Below, in pieces: positions 1-6,717 of a DNA stretch of 33,179 nucleotides (its first letter is position 1; every line of letters starts with the position of its first letter). The DNA comes from Candidatus Methanophagales archaeon (GTDB taxonomy: Archaea; Halobacteriota; Syntropharchaeia; Alkanophagales; Methanospirareceae), in NCBI GenBank assembly GCA_030602585.1, contig JAUVZJ010000020.1, positions 1-33,179 of the forward strand, in the 5' to 3' direction. The position numbers and the translations under genes are program-made. Below the pieces are notes generated by a model. The model was not told the origin of the DNA and did not search any database. It saw only the letters and a program-made list of their open reading frames with translations.

Positions 1-130
1 TAGAAATGAATGCTCTCTCTTCTGGTGTGAGTTCCCTAACAAAGCGAGAACTATTCCCATGTAATTGCTTCATTTTGGACACCTCAAAAGAAAATATGTG
101 TCCTAAAATATAACTCTTTACTTATGATAG

Positions 131-352
131 GTTGTACTTAAATATATAGGTGATGGTAAATCCAGAGAAACAGCCATATTTTTCACTAAAGCAACAACTA
201 AAGCAGAACACATTATGATGCAATATGAATTTATGCGCCGAGAGAGAATTGGATCAACAATGCAACATATAGGAGGCATGGGAGATGACTATATATACGA
301 TGTCCATGAAACTACAAAAGGAAACTTATGGTTTAAAGTTCCAAAGGAATAG
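131..352 (+). pseudogene. Remnant of a small hypothetical gene (GDGKSRETAI motif)
   Basis: The reading frame is open from 131 to the stop at 350-352, and the peptide contains YIGDGKSRETAIFF near its beginning and ends NLWFKVPKE. The GDG-S-ETAI pattern, followed by a helix and an EY-F segment, recalls a small stand-alone protein family often met in mobile regions. No ATG, GTG or TTG lies ahead of the conserved motif; the first ATG codons (215, 218) come after it, and two stops (125-130) close the frame upstream. I therefore read it as a 5'-truncated copy. It precedes the first attC-like repeat and has the same orientation as the following cassettes. Function unknown. Confidence 0.35.
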
Positions 353-448
353 ATGTTGTCTGATAGTAATTAAAAAGGAAAATCGTGATGGACGGCAGGC
401 AACTCTTCACAACCCGTCGGTTTGCTCGCCTTCGCTTACGCTCAGGTC

Positions 449-535
449 ACTTAACATGGTGTATGCGGTTCGCACCTTCGGTGCTCACCAAAATTGCTCC
501 GCTCCGCAACTTCGCATACACTGGGAACGTTATGC
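449..535 (+). repeat. attC-like structured repeat, copy B
   Basis: Core ACTTAAC (449-455), 3-nt spacer, arm GTGTATGCG (459-467), two inner hairpins (GCACC-TTC-GGTGC, and TTGC/GCAA) separated by CCAAAAT, CTTC overlapping the second arm CGCATACAC (513-521), 7-nt spacer TGGGAAC, distal core GTTATGC (529-535). The arms are perfectly complementary over 9 nt. The order of parts is the same as in copies at 1827, 2648, 24711 and 30641. The proximal core fits the integron RYYYAAC consensus; the distal core has GTT but a T in the RRR part. Confidence 0.6.
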
Positions 536-552
536 GAAATGGCTAACAAGGT

Positions 553-1239
553 ATGGGGATGAAAAAAATGATTTGGATTCTATTTTACTACAATTCTCTT
601 CCCGATGTGCCAGAAGGATGTCGCTTATTTTCAAATGATGTGATGCATCGAGATTTCTTCAAGTGTAATCCCACAAATACGGGCCATTATCAATACCCAA
701 AGTTTGAGACATTGTCCTATGATGAGGGTTGCCATCGTAGAGAAGTTAATAATTTTCTAAACAAGAATGAGTCAGAGAAATATGTTGTCTTCTATACAAG
801 ACATACTGCTTTATCAGGAGAAAGAAAAAACAAAATTATTGGTTACTTTAAAGTTGGAGAAAATTTTGAAAAACGTAACAGAGGATTTTTTGCATCCGAA
901 TCTATTCTTTTACCAAAAGATAAATGTATTGAAATAAACTATAATTCCAGAGGAGTTCCTGTGAGTTGGGGCAATTCGTCGGTAAGAAAGGATGTAGATA
1001 GAATTCTTAGTACTCTAATAACCAAACCGACTACGGATATTACAGACAAATATAAAGAAGAAACAAAGATGATAATGGATCGATTGTTGACCGTATCGGG
1101 GAGAAAAGAAATTATAGATACTTGTGAGAAGTGTGTGGTAAAAGTCCAATGTTACTGGGGTAGGAAGACAAAACAATTTAAAGAAGATACATTGAAGAAA
1201 TTTTATGGAGGCAATCGGGTATGTTGGACGACCTGTTAG
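553..1239 (+). CDS. Hypothetical protein, possible EVE/ASCH-like (PUA-fold) domain
   Basis: 228 residues, not firmly recognised. The middle (about 75-105) reads KYVVFYTRHTA...KIIGYFKVG, a strand pattern like that of EVE, ASCH or Nmad-type PUA-fold domains that bind modified bases; this is inference. Near the C-terminus CEKCVVKVQC supplies clustered cysteines that could hold a metal. It begins only 18 nt after the attC-like repeat, with short leader GCTAACAAGGTATGGGG, and ATGs at 559 and 568 are alternative starts. The 3' end overlaps the UDG-like gene by 19 nt, so the two are probably translated together and may act on the same DNA lesion or modified base. The low G+C of this pair differs from the core genes. 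Confidence 0.6.
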   Translation: MGMKKMIWILFYYNSLPDVPEGCRLFSNDVMHRDFFKCNPTNTGHYQYPKFETLSYDEGCHRREVNNFLNKNESEKYVVFYTRHTALSGERKNKIIGYFKVGENFEKRNRGFFASESILLPKDKCIEINYNSRGVPVSWGNSSVRKDVDRILSTLITKPTTDITDKYKEETKMIMDRLLTVSGRKEIIDTCEKCVVKVQCYWGRKTKQFKEDTLKKFYGGNRVCWTTC

Positions 1240-1832
1240 AATCCTTATCCGAAAGAGAATCATCTGAGATTGTTTTCAACCAATATCAAGATGAAGAGAT
1301 TCGCAATAATTTAAAGTTATACTTCGACTATCTTATTCAAAATAAACATGATGTGCTTCTGATAGGTGAAGCTCCGGGATATAGAGGCTGTAGGCTAACA
1401 GGGATACCTTTTACCAGTGGGGTTGTCATAAAAAACGCCAAGCACAAAATTTTCAAAGAAATTGGGAGTGAAATTAAACCGCATCAAGTGGTTTCTGAAA
1501 ATACGGCGGCAATCCTATGGGATTTCTTGGGCAACGACAGACCAGTTCCCATTTTGTGGAACGCCTTTCCATTTCATCCTCATGAGAGGGGTATGCCTGA
1601 AAGTAATAGAAAGCCGGATGTTCAAGAGTTAAAAGAGGGTAAGAAATATTTAAAAATTGTTTATGACATATTCAAACCTAAGAAGCTTTGTTCTCTTGGT
1701 CGGGTTGGTGAGATTACGTTAAGGGAATTATTTCCTAGCGAAGAAATAATCTACATTCGCCATCCCTCGCGTGGCGGCAAGAAAAAATTTATCAATGGAA
1801 TGTTGAAAATATATGATAGCCACTTCGCCTAA
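1221..1832 (+). CDS. Uracil-DNA glycosylase superfamily protein
   Basis: 203 residues. Motif 1 is LLIGEAPGYRGCRLTGIPF (about residues 47-65), in the GEAPG style of family 4/5-like glycosylases. WNAFPFHPH follows near 112-120, and the late motif is IRHPSRGGKKKF (about 178-189), where the His belongs to the DNA-intercalation loop. Enzymes of this superfamily remove uracil or other damaged bases from DNA; the exact base here is unknown. The start at 1221 lies inside the preceding gene (19-nt overlap). The stop codon TAA (1830-1832) is part of the GCCTAAC core of the following attC-like repeat, an arrangement common in integron gene cassettes. Confidence 0.7.
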   Translation: MLDDLLESLSERESSEIVFNQYQDEEIRNNLKLYFDYLIQNKHDVLLIGEAPGYRGCRLTGIPFTSGVVIKNAKHKIFKEIGSEIKPHQVVSENTAAILWDFLGNDRPVPILWNAFPFHPHERGMPESNRKPDVQELKEGKKYLKIVYDIFKPKKLCSLGRVGEITLRELFPSEEIIYIRHPSRGGKKKFINGMLKIYDSHFA

Positions 1833-1914
1833 CAGAGCGTATCTGGCTACGGTGCTTCGCACCTTCGCCCAAAATCCCCTTCGGGGAACTTCAGATACGC
1901 CCGAAACGTTAGCC
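1827..1914 (+). repeat. attC-like structured repeat, copy A (best preserved)
   Basis: Core GCCTAAC (1827-1833, fits RYYYAAC), spacer AGA, arm GCGTATCTG (1837-1845), hairpin GGTGC-TTC-GCACC, linker CCCAAAAT, hairpin CCCC-TTC-GGGG, then CTTCAGATACGC with arm CAGATACGC (1892-1900), spacer CCGAAAC, distal core GTTAGCC (1908-1914). The arms pair over 9 nt and TAAC pairs with GTTA, giving the cruciform-like fold expected of an attC site. The distal core differs from GTTRRRY at one position. Length is 88 nt, inside the usual attC range. Confidence 0.65.
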
Positions 1915-1986
1915 GAAATGCATCTTCCAAATCCAAAAAAGTATAAAAGATAAAAGTATTAACAATCAATAGAAGGAGGAATCACA

Positions 1987-2586
1987 ATGAAAAAGAAATT
2001 CAATAAGGTGTACCAATTCAAGATTACGCTGAAGGGTGTTAGACCACCGATTTGGCGGCGAATACAGGTCCCGGAAACTTATACATTTGGGGATATACAC
2101 GTCGCCATTCAAGACGCTATGGGTTGGTCAGATTATCATTTTCATGAATTCGAAATAGTCAATCTATCAACGGGTTTAAAGGCGAATATAGGAATCCCAG
2201 TCCCGGATGAAGCATTTGGTAGAGAAGTTCTTCAGGACTGGAAACAAAAAATAGCCGACTACTTTTCTATGGAAAATCGGTCGGCAAATTATGTATATGA
2301 TTTCGGTGATACCTGGGAACACAGAATACAATTGGAAAAGATACTTCTTAGAGAGAAAGGTGTTGATTATCCGATATGCATCAAAGGAAAAAGAGCATGT
2401 CCGCCTGAAGATTGTGGCGGAATCTGGGGGTATGAAGAGCTTTTAGAAATCATCAAAAATCCCAAGCATGAGGAGCATGAGGAAATGCTGGAGTGGCTTG
2501 GTGGCGAATTTGACTCTGAACATTTTGACGTGGAAGAGGTTAGTTTTGATGACCCTGATAAACGTCGCAAAATGGCATTTGGGTAG
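1987..2586 (+). CDS. Plasmid pRiA4b ORF-3-like family protein
   Basis: 199 residues matching the pRiA4b ORF-3 family from near the N-terminus. Family marks are YQFKITLKGVRPPIWRRIQV (about 9-28), the HVAIQDAMGWSDYHFHEFEI segment (about 38-57), YDFGDTWEH (about 104-112), and the acidic, cysteine-containing KRACPPEDCGG (about 135-145). No biochemical role is established for the family, but it is frequent on plasmids and other mobile DNA. A strong ribosome-binding site AGGAGG (1974-1979) fits the ATG at 1987. The gene stands alone between two attC-like repeats, like a single-gene cassette. Confidence 0.85.
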   Translation: MKKKFNKVYQFKITLKGVRPPIWRRIQVPETYTFGDIHVAIQDAMGWSDYHFHEFEIVNLSTGLKANIGIPVPDEAFGREVLQDWKQKIADYFSMENRSANYVYDFGDTWEHRIQLEKILLREKGVDYPICIKGKRACPPEDCGGIWGYEELLEIIKNPKHEEHEEMLEWLGGEFDSEHFDVEEVSFDDPDKRRKMAFG

Positions 2587-2603
2587 AATAGAATACGCAC
2601 ACC

Positions 2604-2641
2604 GTCTAACAGCGGACATACGGCTATCTAATGAAAAAAAG
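2604..2641 (+). repeat. Partial attC-like half-site
   Basis: GTCTAAC (2604-2610) fits RYYYAAC and is followed by AGC and GGACATACGGC, the same proximal layout as in full copies (core, 3-nt spacer, arm). No complementary right arm is found before the next full repeat starts at about 2648, so this looks like a truncated or recombined copy directly abutting copy C. Confidence 0.35.
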
Positions 2642-2647
2642 TTCTAC

Positions 2648-2726
2648 TAACATCAGAGCGTATCCAGCTTCGCCAACCAAAATCCAGCCTCTATGCCGGG
2701 CTTCAGATACGCTCGAACCGTCAGGC
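2648..2726 (+). repeat. attC-like structured repeat, copy C (degenerate cores)
   Basis: Arm GCGTATC (2658-2664) pairs with GATACGC within CTTCAGATACGC (2701-2712). Shared family parts are AGA before the left arm, CCAAAAT in the centre, CTTC before the right arm, and a 7-nt spacer TCGAACC followed by GTCAGGC (2720-2726). The left core position reads TAACATC rather than RYYYAAC and the right core reads GTC rather than GTT, so this copy is probably impaired. Confidence 0.55.
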
Positions 2727-2730
2727 AAAA

Positions 2731-2740
2731 TTTTATATAC
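2731..2740 (+). promoter_or_regulatory. Predicted archaeal TATA box for the antitoxin gene
   Basis: TTTTATATAC begins 45 nt before the ATG at 2776. Archaeal TATA boxes are centred about 25-27 nt before transcription start, which would put the start near 2760 with a short leader. The gene following copy C thus seems to have its own promoter. Confidence 0.4.
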
Positions 2741-2775
2741 CCGTATTTGCATTCTATAACTGTAGGTGTTTACTC

Positions 2776-2973
2776 ATGGAAACGAAAGTAAGTGATTTGA
2801 CTGTTGGAGAATTGCAGTCCTTAATATCTGATGCAGTCCGTGGAGCTATGGAAGAGGTAATCGAAGATATGTTAGCACTTTCCAGTGACGAATATCTCTG
2901 CTCAATTGAAGAGGCAAGAAGCGATTATAAAGAAGGCAAAGTAAAATCTCTTGAGGAACTCTTTGATGTATAA
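2776..2973 (+). CDS. Antitoxin of a RelE/ParE-type toxin-antitoxin pair
   Basis: 65 residues, acidic and helical. METKVSDLTVGELQSLI at the N-terminus is typical of small archaeal antitoxins paired with RelE/ParE toxins: a short strand for DNA binding, then a helix. The C-terminal part (EEARSDYKEGKVKSLEELFDV) would cover the toxin. Its stop overlaps the ATG of a toxin gene by 8 nt, the usual TA spacing, but that toxin gene is cut short (see 2966-3055), so the antitoxin is orphaned. It is the last gene of the left accessory block. Confidence 0.65.
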   Translation: METKVSDLTVGELQSLISDAVRGAMEEVIEDMLALSSDEYLCSIEEARSDYKEGKVKSLEELFDV

Positions 2974-3055
2974 GGTAGTATTCACTAAAAGGGCGTTGAA
3001 AGACTTAGAAAACATTGATAATAAATGCAATTCACCCCCACGGCTCGATAAATAA
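2966..3055 (+). pseudogene. Truncated RelE/ParE toxin
   Basis: The frame opened by the overlapping ATG at 2966 gives MYKVVFTKRALKDLENID, a clear RelE/ParE N-terminus (normally about 85-95 residues). After about 20 residues similarity stops, and the frame ends at 3055 after an unrelated tail. The break at about 3020-3030 marks the junction between the accessory block and the core block that starts with the helicase gene. All catalytic residues of the family lie in the lost part. Confidence 0.6.
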
Positions 3056-3069
3056 CCACTCCTTATACT

Positions 3070-4245
3070 TTATCGTCTATAAGTTCTATACCCGGTTCTA
3101 ACAGTTTTCGGTCGCTCCTTCCATCGTATTCTCTCTTTCTTTACCTCAGGCAGCTTCTCTTCTGTTATAGTGACATCTTTGAGTCTCATAACTTGCCTAA
3201 AGCTATCGTAATCACTGCTTGCAAGAATATTAATCGCTCTTCCTTCTTTGCCCGCTCGTGCCGTTCGTCCTATGCGATGAATATAATCCTTCCGGTATTT
3301 CGGAATATCGTAATTGTAAATATGCGAGACACCGGGAATATCAAGCCCGCGTGCCGCGACATCAGTACAGACAAGAACAGAGACGTTCTGTGCATGAAAT
3401 TGCTTCATTACCTTGTTTCTCTTCTCCTGAGTAAGCCCACCATGAATGGCAAGCGCATCTATCCCCGCTGCTTTGAGGTTGTTTGCCACAAAGTCCGTAT
3501 TCTTACGCGTATTGCAGAAGACCATGACAAGCCCTGCTTTCTCGTGTCTCAATAGATGGACTAACAACGAGAATTTCATATTATCAGGGACGTCATAGTA
3601 AAACTGCGTTAACTTCTTCGGGTCAACATACGTCTCTGCAGAGACCTGAACCGGCTCGTTCATGTATTTCCGCGCAAGACGCGCTACCTCTCGTGAAATT
3701 GTCGCGGAAAACAATAGTGTCTGCCTTCCACGCGGGCATTCTCGTATTATTTGCTCCACGTCAGCGATAAATCCCATATCCAGCATTCTGTCTGCTTCAT
3801 CCAATACCAGCGTGTTTACTCTGCGCAAATCAATCGTTCTTCGTCCGATATGGTCTAATATTCTACCCGGTGTTCCTATAACAACATCCGCGTTCCTCAA
3901 TTGCTCAATCTGCGGATTGATTGACATCCCGCCGAAAACAGCAACAATCTTCAACGGCTTGTATCTTGAAAAACCCGCTAACGCGATTGCAACTTGCTGT
4001 GCCAGTTCTCGCGTTGGCGTTAACACCAGCGCCTGTATCCCTTCGCCTCTCTCGGATTTCTGTATAATGTCAGAAGCAAAAGCAAGCGTCTTTCCAGAAC
4101 CCGTCGCCGCCCCGGCTATAACATCCTGTCCCGCAAGGATCAAAGGAATTGATTTCTCCTGTATCTCCATTGGCTTTTCAAACTGTTCGTCTTCTATCGC
4201 TCTCAAAATAGGCGTTATAATGCCTAACTCTCTAAAATATTCCAT
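3070..4245 (-). CDS. DEAD-box ATP-dependent RNA helicase
   Basis: 391 residues, close to the minimal DEAD-box core of two RecA-like domains. Visible motifs: Q-motif region around residues 5-35, motif I AATGSGKT (46-53), PTRELAQ (77-83), TPGR (125-128), DEAD (149-152), SAT (about 180), ARGLDIPGV and HRIGRTARAG in the second domain. The C-terminus is short and basic (RWKERPKTVRTGYRTYRR), probably an RNA-binding tail. It unwinds or remodels RNA, likely in ribosome assembly or RNA turnover. It is monocistronic, and the next gene on the same strand ends about 170 nt upstream of it. Confidence 0.93.
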   Translation of the reverse strand: MEYFRELGIITPILRAIEDEQFEKPMEIQEKSIPLILAGQDVIAGAATGSGKTLAFASDIIQKSERGEGIQALVLTPTRELAQQVAIALAGFSRYKPLKIVAVFGGMSINPQIEQLRNADVVIGTPGRILDHIGRRTIDLRRVNTLVLDEADRMLDMGFIADVEQIIRECPRGRQTLLFSATISREVARLARKYMNEPVQVSAETYVDPKKLTQFYYDVPDNMKFSLLVHLLRHEKAGLVMVFCNTRKNTDFVANNLKAAGIDALAIHGGLTQEKRNKVMKQFHAQNVSVLVCTDVAARGLDIPGVSHIYNYDIPKYRKDYIHRIGRTARAGKEGRAINILASSDYDSFRQVMRLKDVTITEEKLPEVKKERIRWKERPKTVRTGYRTYRR

Positions 4246-4418
4246 CGTTTATTATTCAAGAAAAAAGTCTAAACCTCTCTCTTATTTACCTCTCTATTCC
4301 ATACTTTATCATTACTACTATATAAAGGTCGCAGGTGCATAAAAAAAATAATCGGTGAATAAAAATATCGAAAATTCAACGATCTAATGTCATGGAATGC
4401 GAGCTGGAGAATAATTAA

Positions 4419-5666
4419 TCACGGACCTATCCTCCCGAACTCCGTTTGACAAATCACACACCTGAGACCGCTCTCCTCTAAAACCGCCTTTACTTTGAGC
4501 ATATCTTCATAAGATGGTTTTCTTACGTCCATTCTCCTGAACACAGGTCGGTAATCCAGAGCGCATATCTGGACATCCGGCGACCATCCTGCTATCCTTT
4601 CCCCTATTTTATATATTTCATCAAGCGAAATCAGCGCCTCATTGTAGGGTATGCCTATGCCAACGAACATCTTATCAGAATAATTTTCTACGAGGCATTT
4701 AATCGCCTTCCATTCGGTATCCAGAAGTTTTTGCGCTAATCCGCTTTCTTTTATACCCGTGATTCTAATAAAAGTATCGAGTTCCAAGCCCTTTACGTCA
4801 GCCCCTATATCAGTAGCGCCAGCGAGGAAGAGTGCGTCTATGTAATCCCCGGTTAGCACAACTGCGTTTGTATCCACATGCAATCGCGCTTTTTTATCCC
4901 TGTTCAATCGCTTCAATTCCTTCAGATATTCCAAAAGCCATCTTCTGTTCAGCGTGGATTCGCCACCGGATATAGCCATCCTATCCACGCCACATCTCCC
5001 CCTTTCGTAGCTCGTTATCCTCGCCGCTTCTGCTGGCGACAGCGGCTCTTCGGCTGCGGAATAAGTAATTTCCCAGTTCTGGCATGTTGGGCATCTTAAT
5101 ATACAGCCATGCGAAAAACATGCGACTTCTATGAATTTAAGCATAAACCCAAAACTTCTCGGCTTTAGCCAATGAGGCGTGCCTACCCCGCCTACTGCAT
5201 GCCCCTGAAACCCGGAAACCACTCTTTTTGGCTCTTTCTTCTCTATCGCATCCTTACCCGTTATTATCTCCATACCCGCTTCCACGGGTGTTACGCAACT
5301 TGGCTTCAAATCCCCATTTATAATAACCGCACACGACCAGCATCCCCCGGTTCGACAGGGTGCAATAATTTCTGTATCGCCTGGTTCCCCCTCTTTATCT
5401 TTATATATAACCGAAGTGAACCCAATAAACTCAAGAGCGCTTAACACAGATATTCGTGCAGGCACGCTGTATTTCTCATGGTTCACCTTTATTTTTACTG
5501 CTTCTCTTTGCTCTGACTCTGATATTTCTTCTAAACCCCTCGCTTCATACGGGCATGCATCCACACACGCAGCACATCCAATGCAATTCTCGTGAGAACG
5601 ACATATCAACTGACAGAATCCACAATTCGTGCATACCGCTGTCTTTCTCGCAACTTTGAACTTCAT
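4419..5666 (-). CDS. Radical SAM protein with two 4Fe-4S motifs and a 2Fe-2S ferredoxin-like domain
   Basis: 415 residues from the ATG at 5666; a TTG at 5681 would add five. Order of domains: two cysteine clusters CTNCGFCQLIC (12-22) and CIGCAACVDACP (28-39) typical of bacterial-type ferredoxins; a 2Fe-2S-like region with CRTGGCWSC (104-112) and a further Cys near 124; then the radical SAM core with CILRCPTC (188-195, CxxxCxxC) and the SAM-binding GGES. The core resembles pyruvate-formate-lyase-activase-like enzymes. The extra clusters suggest a built-in electron relay to the SAM cluster. Substrate unknown. It is transcribed divergently from sepF. Confidence 0.8.
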   Translation of the reverse strand: MKFKVARKTAVCTNCGFCQLICRSHENCIGCAACVDACPYEARGLEEISESEQREAVKIKVNHEKYSVPARISVLSALEFIGFTSVIYKDKEGEPGDTEIIAPCRTGGCWSCAVIINGDLKPSCVTPVEAGMEIITGKDAIEKKEPKRVVSGFQGHAVGGVGTPHWLKPRSFGFMLKFIEVACFSHGCILRCPTCQNWEITYSAAEEPLSPAEAARITSYERGRCGVDRMAISGGESTLNRRWLLEYLKELKRLNRDKKARLHVDTNAVVLTGDYIDALFLAGATDIGADVKGLELDTFIRITGIKESGLAQKLLDTEWKAIKCLVENYSDKMFVGIGIPYNEALISLDEIYKIGERIAGWSPDVQICALDYRPVFRRMDVRKPSYEDMLKVKAVLEESGLRCVICQTEFGRIGP

Positions 5667-5760
5667 GCCATATATGCGCAATACTTTTAATTGATTACCC
5701 TCTATGTTTTTAATGTTAGAACACGAGAATAATAATTACTCAATGGGGTGAGAGAAAAAA

Positions 5761-6135
5761 ATGGGGATGAAAGAAGGTTTAGGGAAGATATTTGTGAAGA
5801 AGGAAGGAATAGGGGAGGAAGGGGATTATCTGGACCTAGAAGAATATGAGGCGGATCTAAAGGAAGAGCAAGATGTAAAGATGTACATAAAGACTGCGGA
5901 ATTGACAGGTTTATACGATATTCCCGAATTGAAAAAGGAAATATACGCGGGCAATATATTGATTCTGGACATATCACTGGCGAAGCAGGACAAAGTTCTG
6001 GTAGAGAAAGCGATAAAAGACCTGAAGATGGCGGCATTAGATGTAGGGGGGGACATCGCAGGCGTTGGGGATTACCAGGTGATAGTGGCGCCAATGGGAA
6101 CTAAGATAGAACGGAAAAAAATGAGTGGGGAGTAG
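5761..6135 (+). CDS. sepF: Cell division protein SepF (archaeal)
   Basis: 124 residues. The N-terminus (MGMKEGLGKIFVKK) can form the short amphipathic membrane-binding helix of SepF. An acidic linker follows, and the SepF core occupies about 38-118 (KMYIKTAELTGLYDI, GNILILDISL, DVGGDIAGVGDYQVIVAP). SepF anchors FtsZ to the membrane at the division site in FtsZ-using archaea. A GGTGAG site (5747-5752) supports the start; ATG 5767 is an alternative. It is followed after 11 nt by the ZPR1 gene, so the two are probably cotranscribed. Confidence 0.85.
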   Translation: MGMKEGLGKIFVKKEGIGEEGDYLDLEEYEADLKEEQDVKMYIKTAELTGLYDIPELKKEIYAGNILILDISLAKQDKVLVEKAIKDLKMAALDVGGDIAGVGDYQVIVAPMGTKIERKKMSGE

Positions 6136-6146
6136 TTTGGCTGTCT

Positions 6147-6659
6147 GTGCAGTGGAGTTGCAGTGAAGTGAAAGAGAACTGTCCTATTTGTGGAGCGGAA
6201 AGCGAATTGCATTTTTTACCATACGAAATTCCGTTCTTCGGTGAAATAATGATTTTTACCGCTGTTTGTTCCTCGTGTGGGTATCGCTCTACCGATGTAA
6301 AGGTGATGTCGGATGAGAAGAGGAGAAGATGCGAGATGGTGATTTCTTCTGCGGAAGATTTGAATGCAATCGTTGTAAGGTCTTCGCTTGGAACCATTGA
6401 GATACCGGAGTTGGGAGTGAGCGTAGAGCCAAAAAAAGGAGATGCTTTTATTTCTACGGTGGAAGGCGTGTTGAAGAGAGTGGAAGGCGTGGTAAAGATG
6501 CTGAGCAGGGATGTAGAAGGTGCGAGAAAGAAGCGTGCAGATGCGGTTTTGAACCGGATAGAGGAAATAAAGTCGGGCGAAGCGAGCATGACGTTAATAA
6601 TAGACGACCCTGCGGGCAACAGTGCGATAATTTCCGATAAGGCTAAAACTTTTCTTTAA
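6147..6659 (+). CDS. ZPR1-type zinc finger protein
   Basis: 170 residues from GTG 6147. A four-cysteine zinc finger (CPICG about 12-16 and CSSCGYRSTDVK about 41-52) is followed by a beta-rich domain containing RSSLGTIEIPELGVSVEPKKGDAFISTVEG, the hallmark of ZPR1 domains. Archaeal members have one finger-domain unit, against two in eukaryotic ZPR1, which binds translation factor eEF1A. The archaeal role is not established. It lies between sepF and the SAM synthetase gene in one direction. The start is uncertain: GTG 6168 is a later alternative nearer the first cysteine pair. Confidence 0.85.
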   Translation: MQWSCSEVKENCPICGAESELHFLPYEIPFFGEIMIFTAVCSSCGYRSTDVKVMSDEKRRRCEMVISSAEDLNAIVVRSSLGTIEIPELGVSVEPKKGDAFISTVEGVLKRVEGVVKMLSRDVEGARKKRADAVLNRIEEIKSGEASMTLIIDDPAGNSAIISDKAKTFL

Positions 6660-6669
6660 AAAGAAAACT
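6651..6669. repeat. AT-rich palindrome TTTCTTTAAAAAGAAA, copy 1
   Basis: TTTCTTTAAAAAGAAA overlaps the ZPR1 stop codon and is followed by ACTTTATTAACAAA. Similar palindromes with a trailing (G)CTTTA or GGTTTA occur at 7931-7949 and 18842-18860, always at the edge of a gene. Could be a terminator-type hairpin or a short dispersed repeat. Confidence 0.35.
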
Positions 6670-6717
6670 TTATTAACAAACTCTCCTTTGGGGAAAGTTT
6701 GAGGCGGGAGCGTAAAA

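Noticed and set aside
3662-4342. 226-codon plus-strand frame opposite the DEAD-box helicase
   Set aside because: Antisense to a gene with all helicase motifs; composition (Ser, Ile, Cys rich) is typical of a shadow frame.
5702-6094. 130-codon minus-strand frame opposite sepF
   Set aside because: It is the antisense of a strongly supported gene; the translation is rich in Pro, Leu and Ser without any motif.
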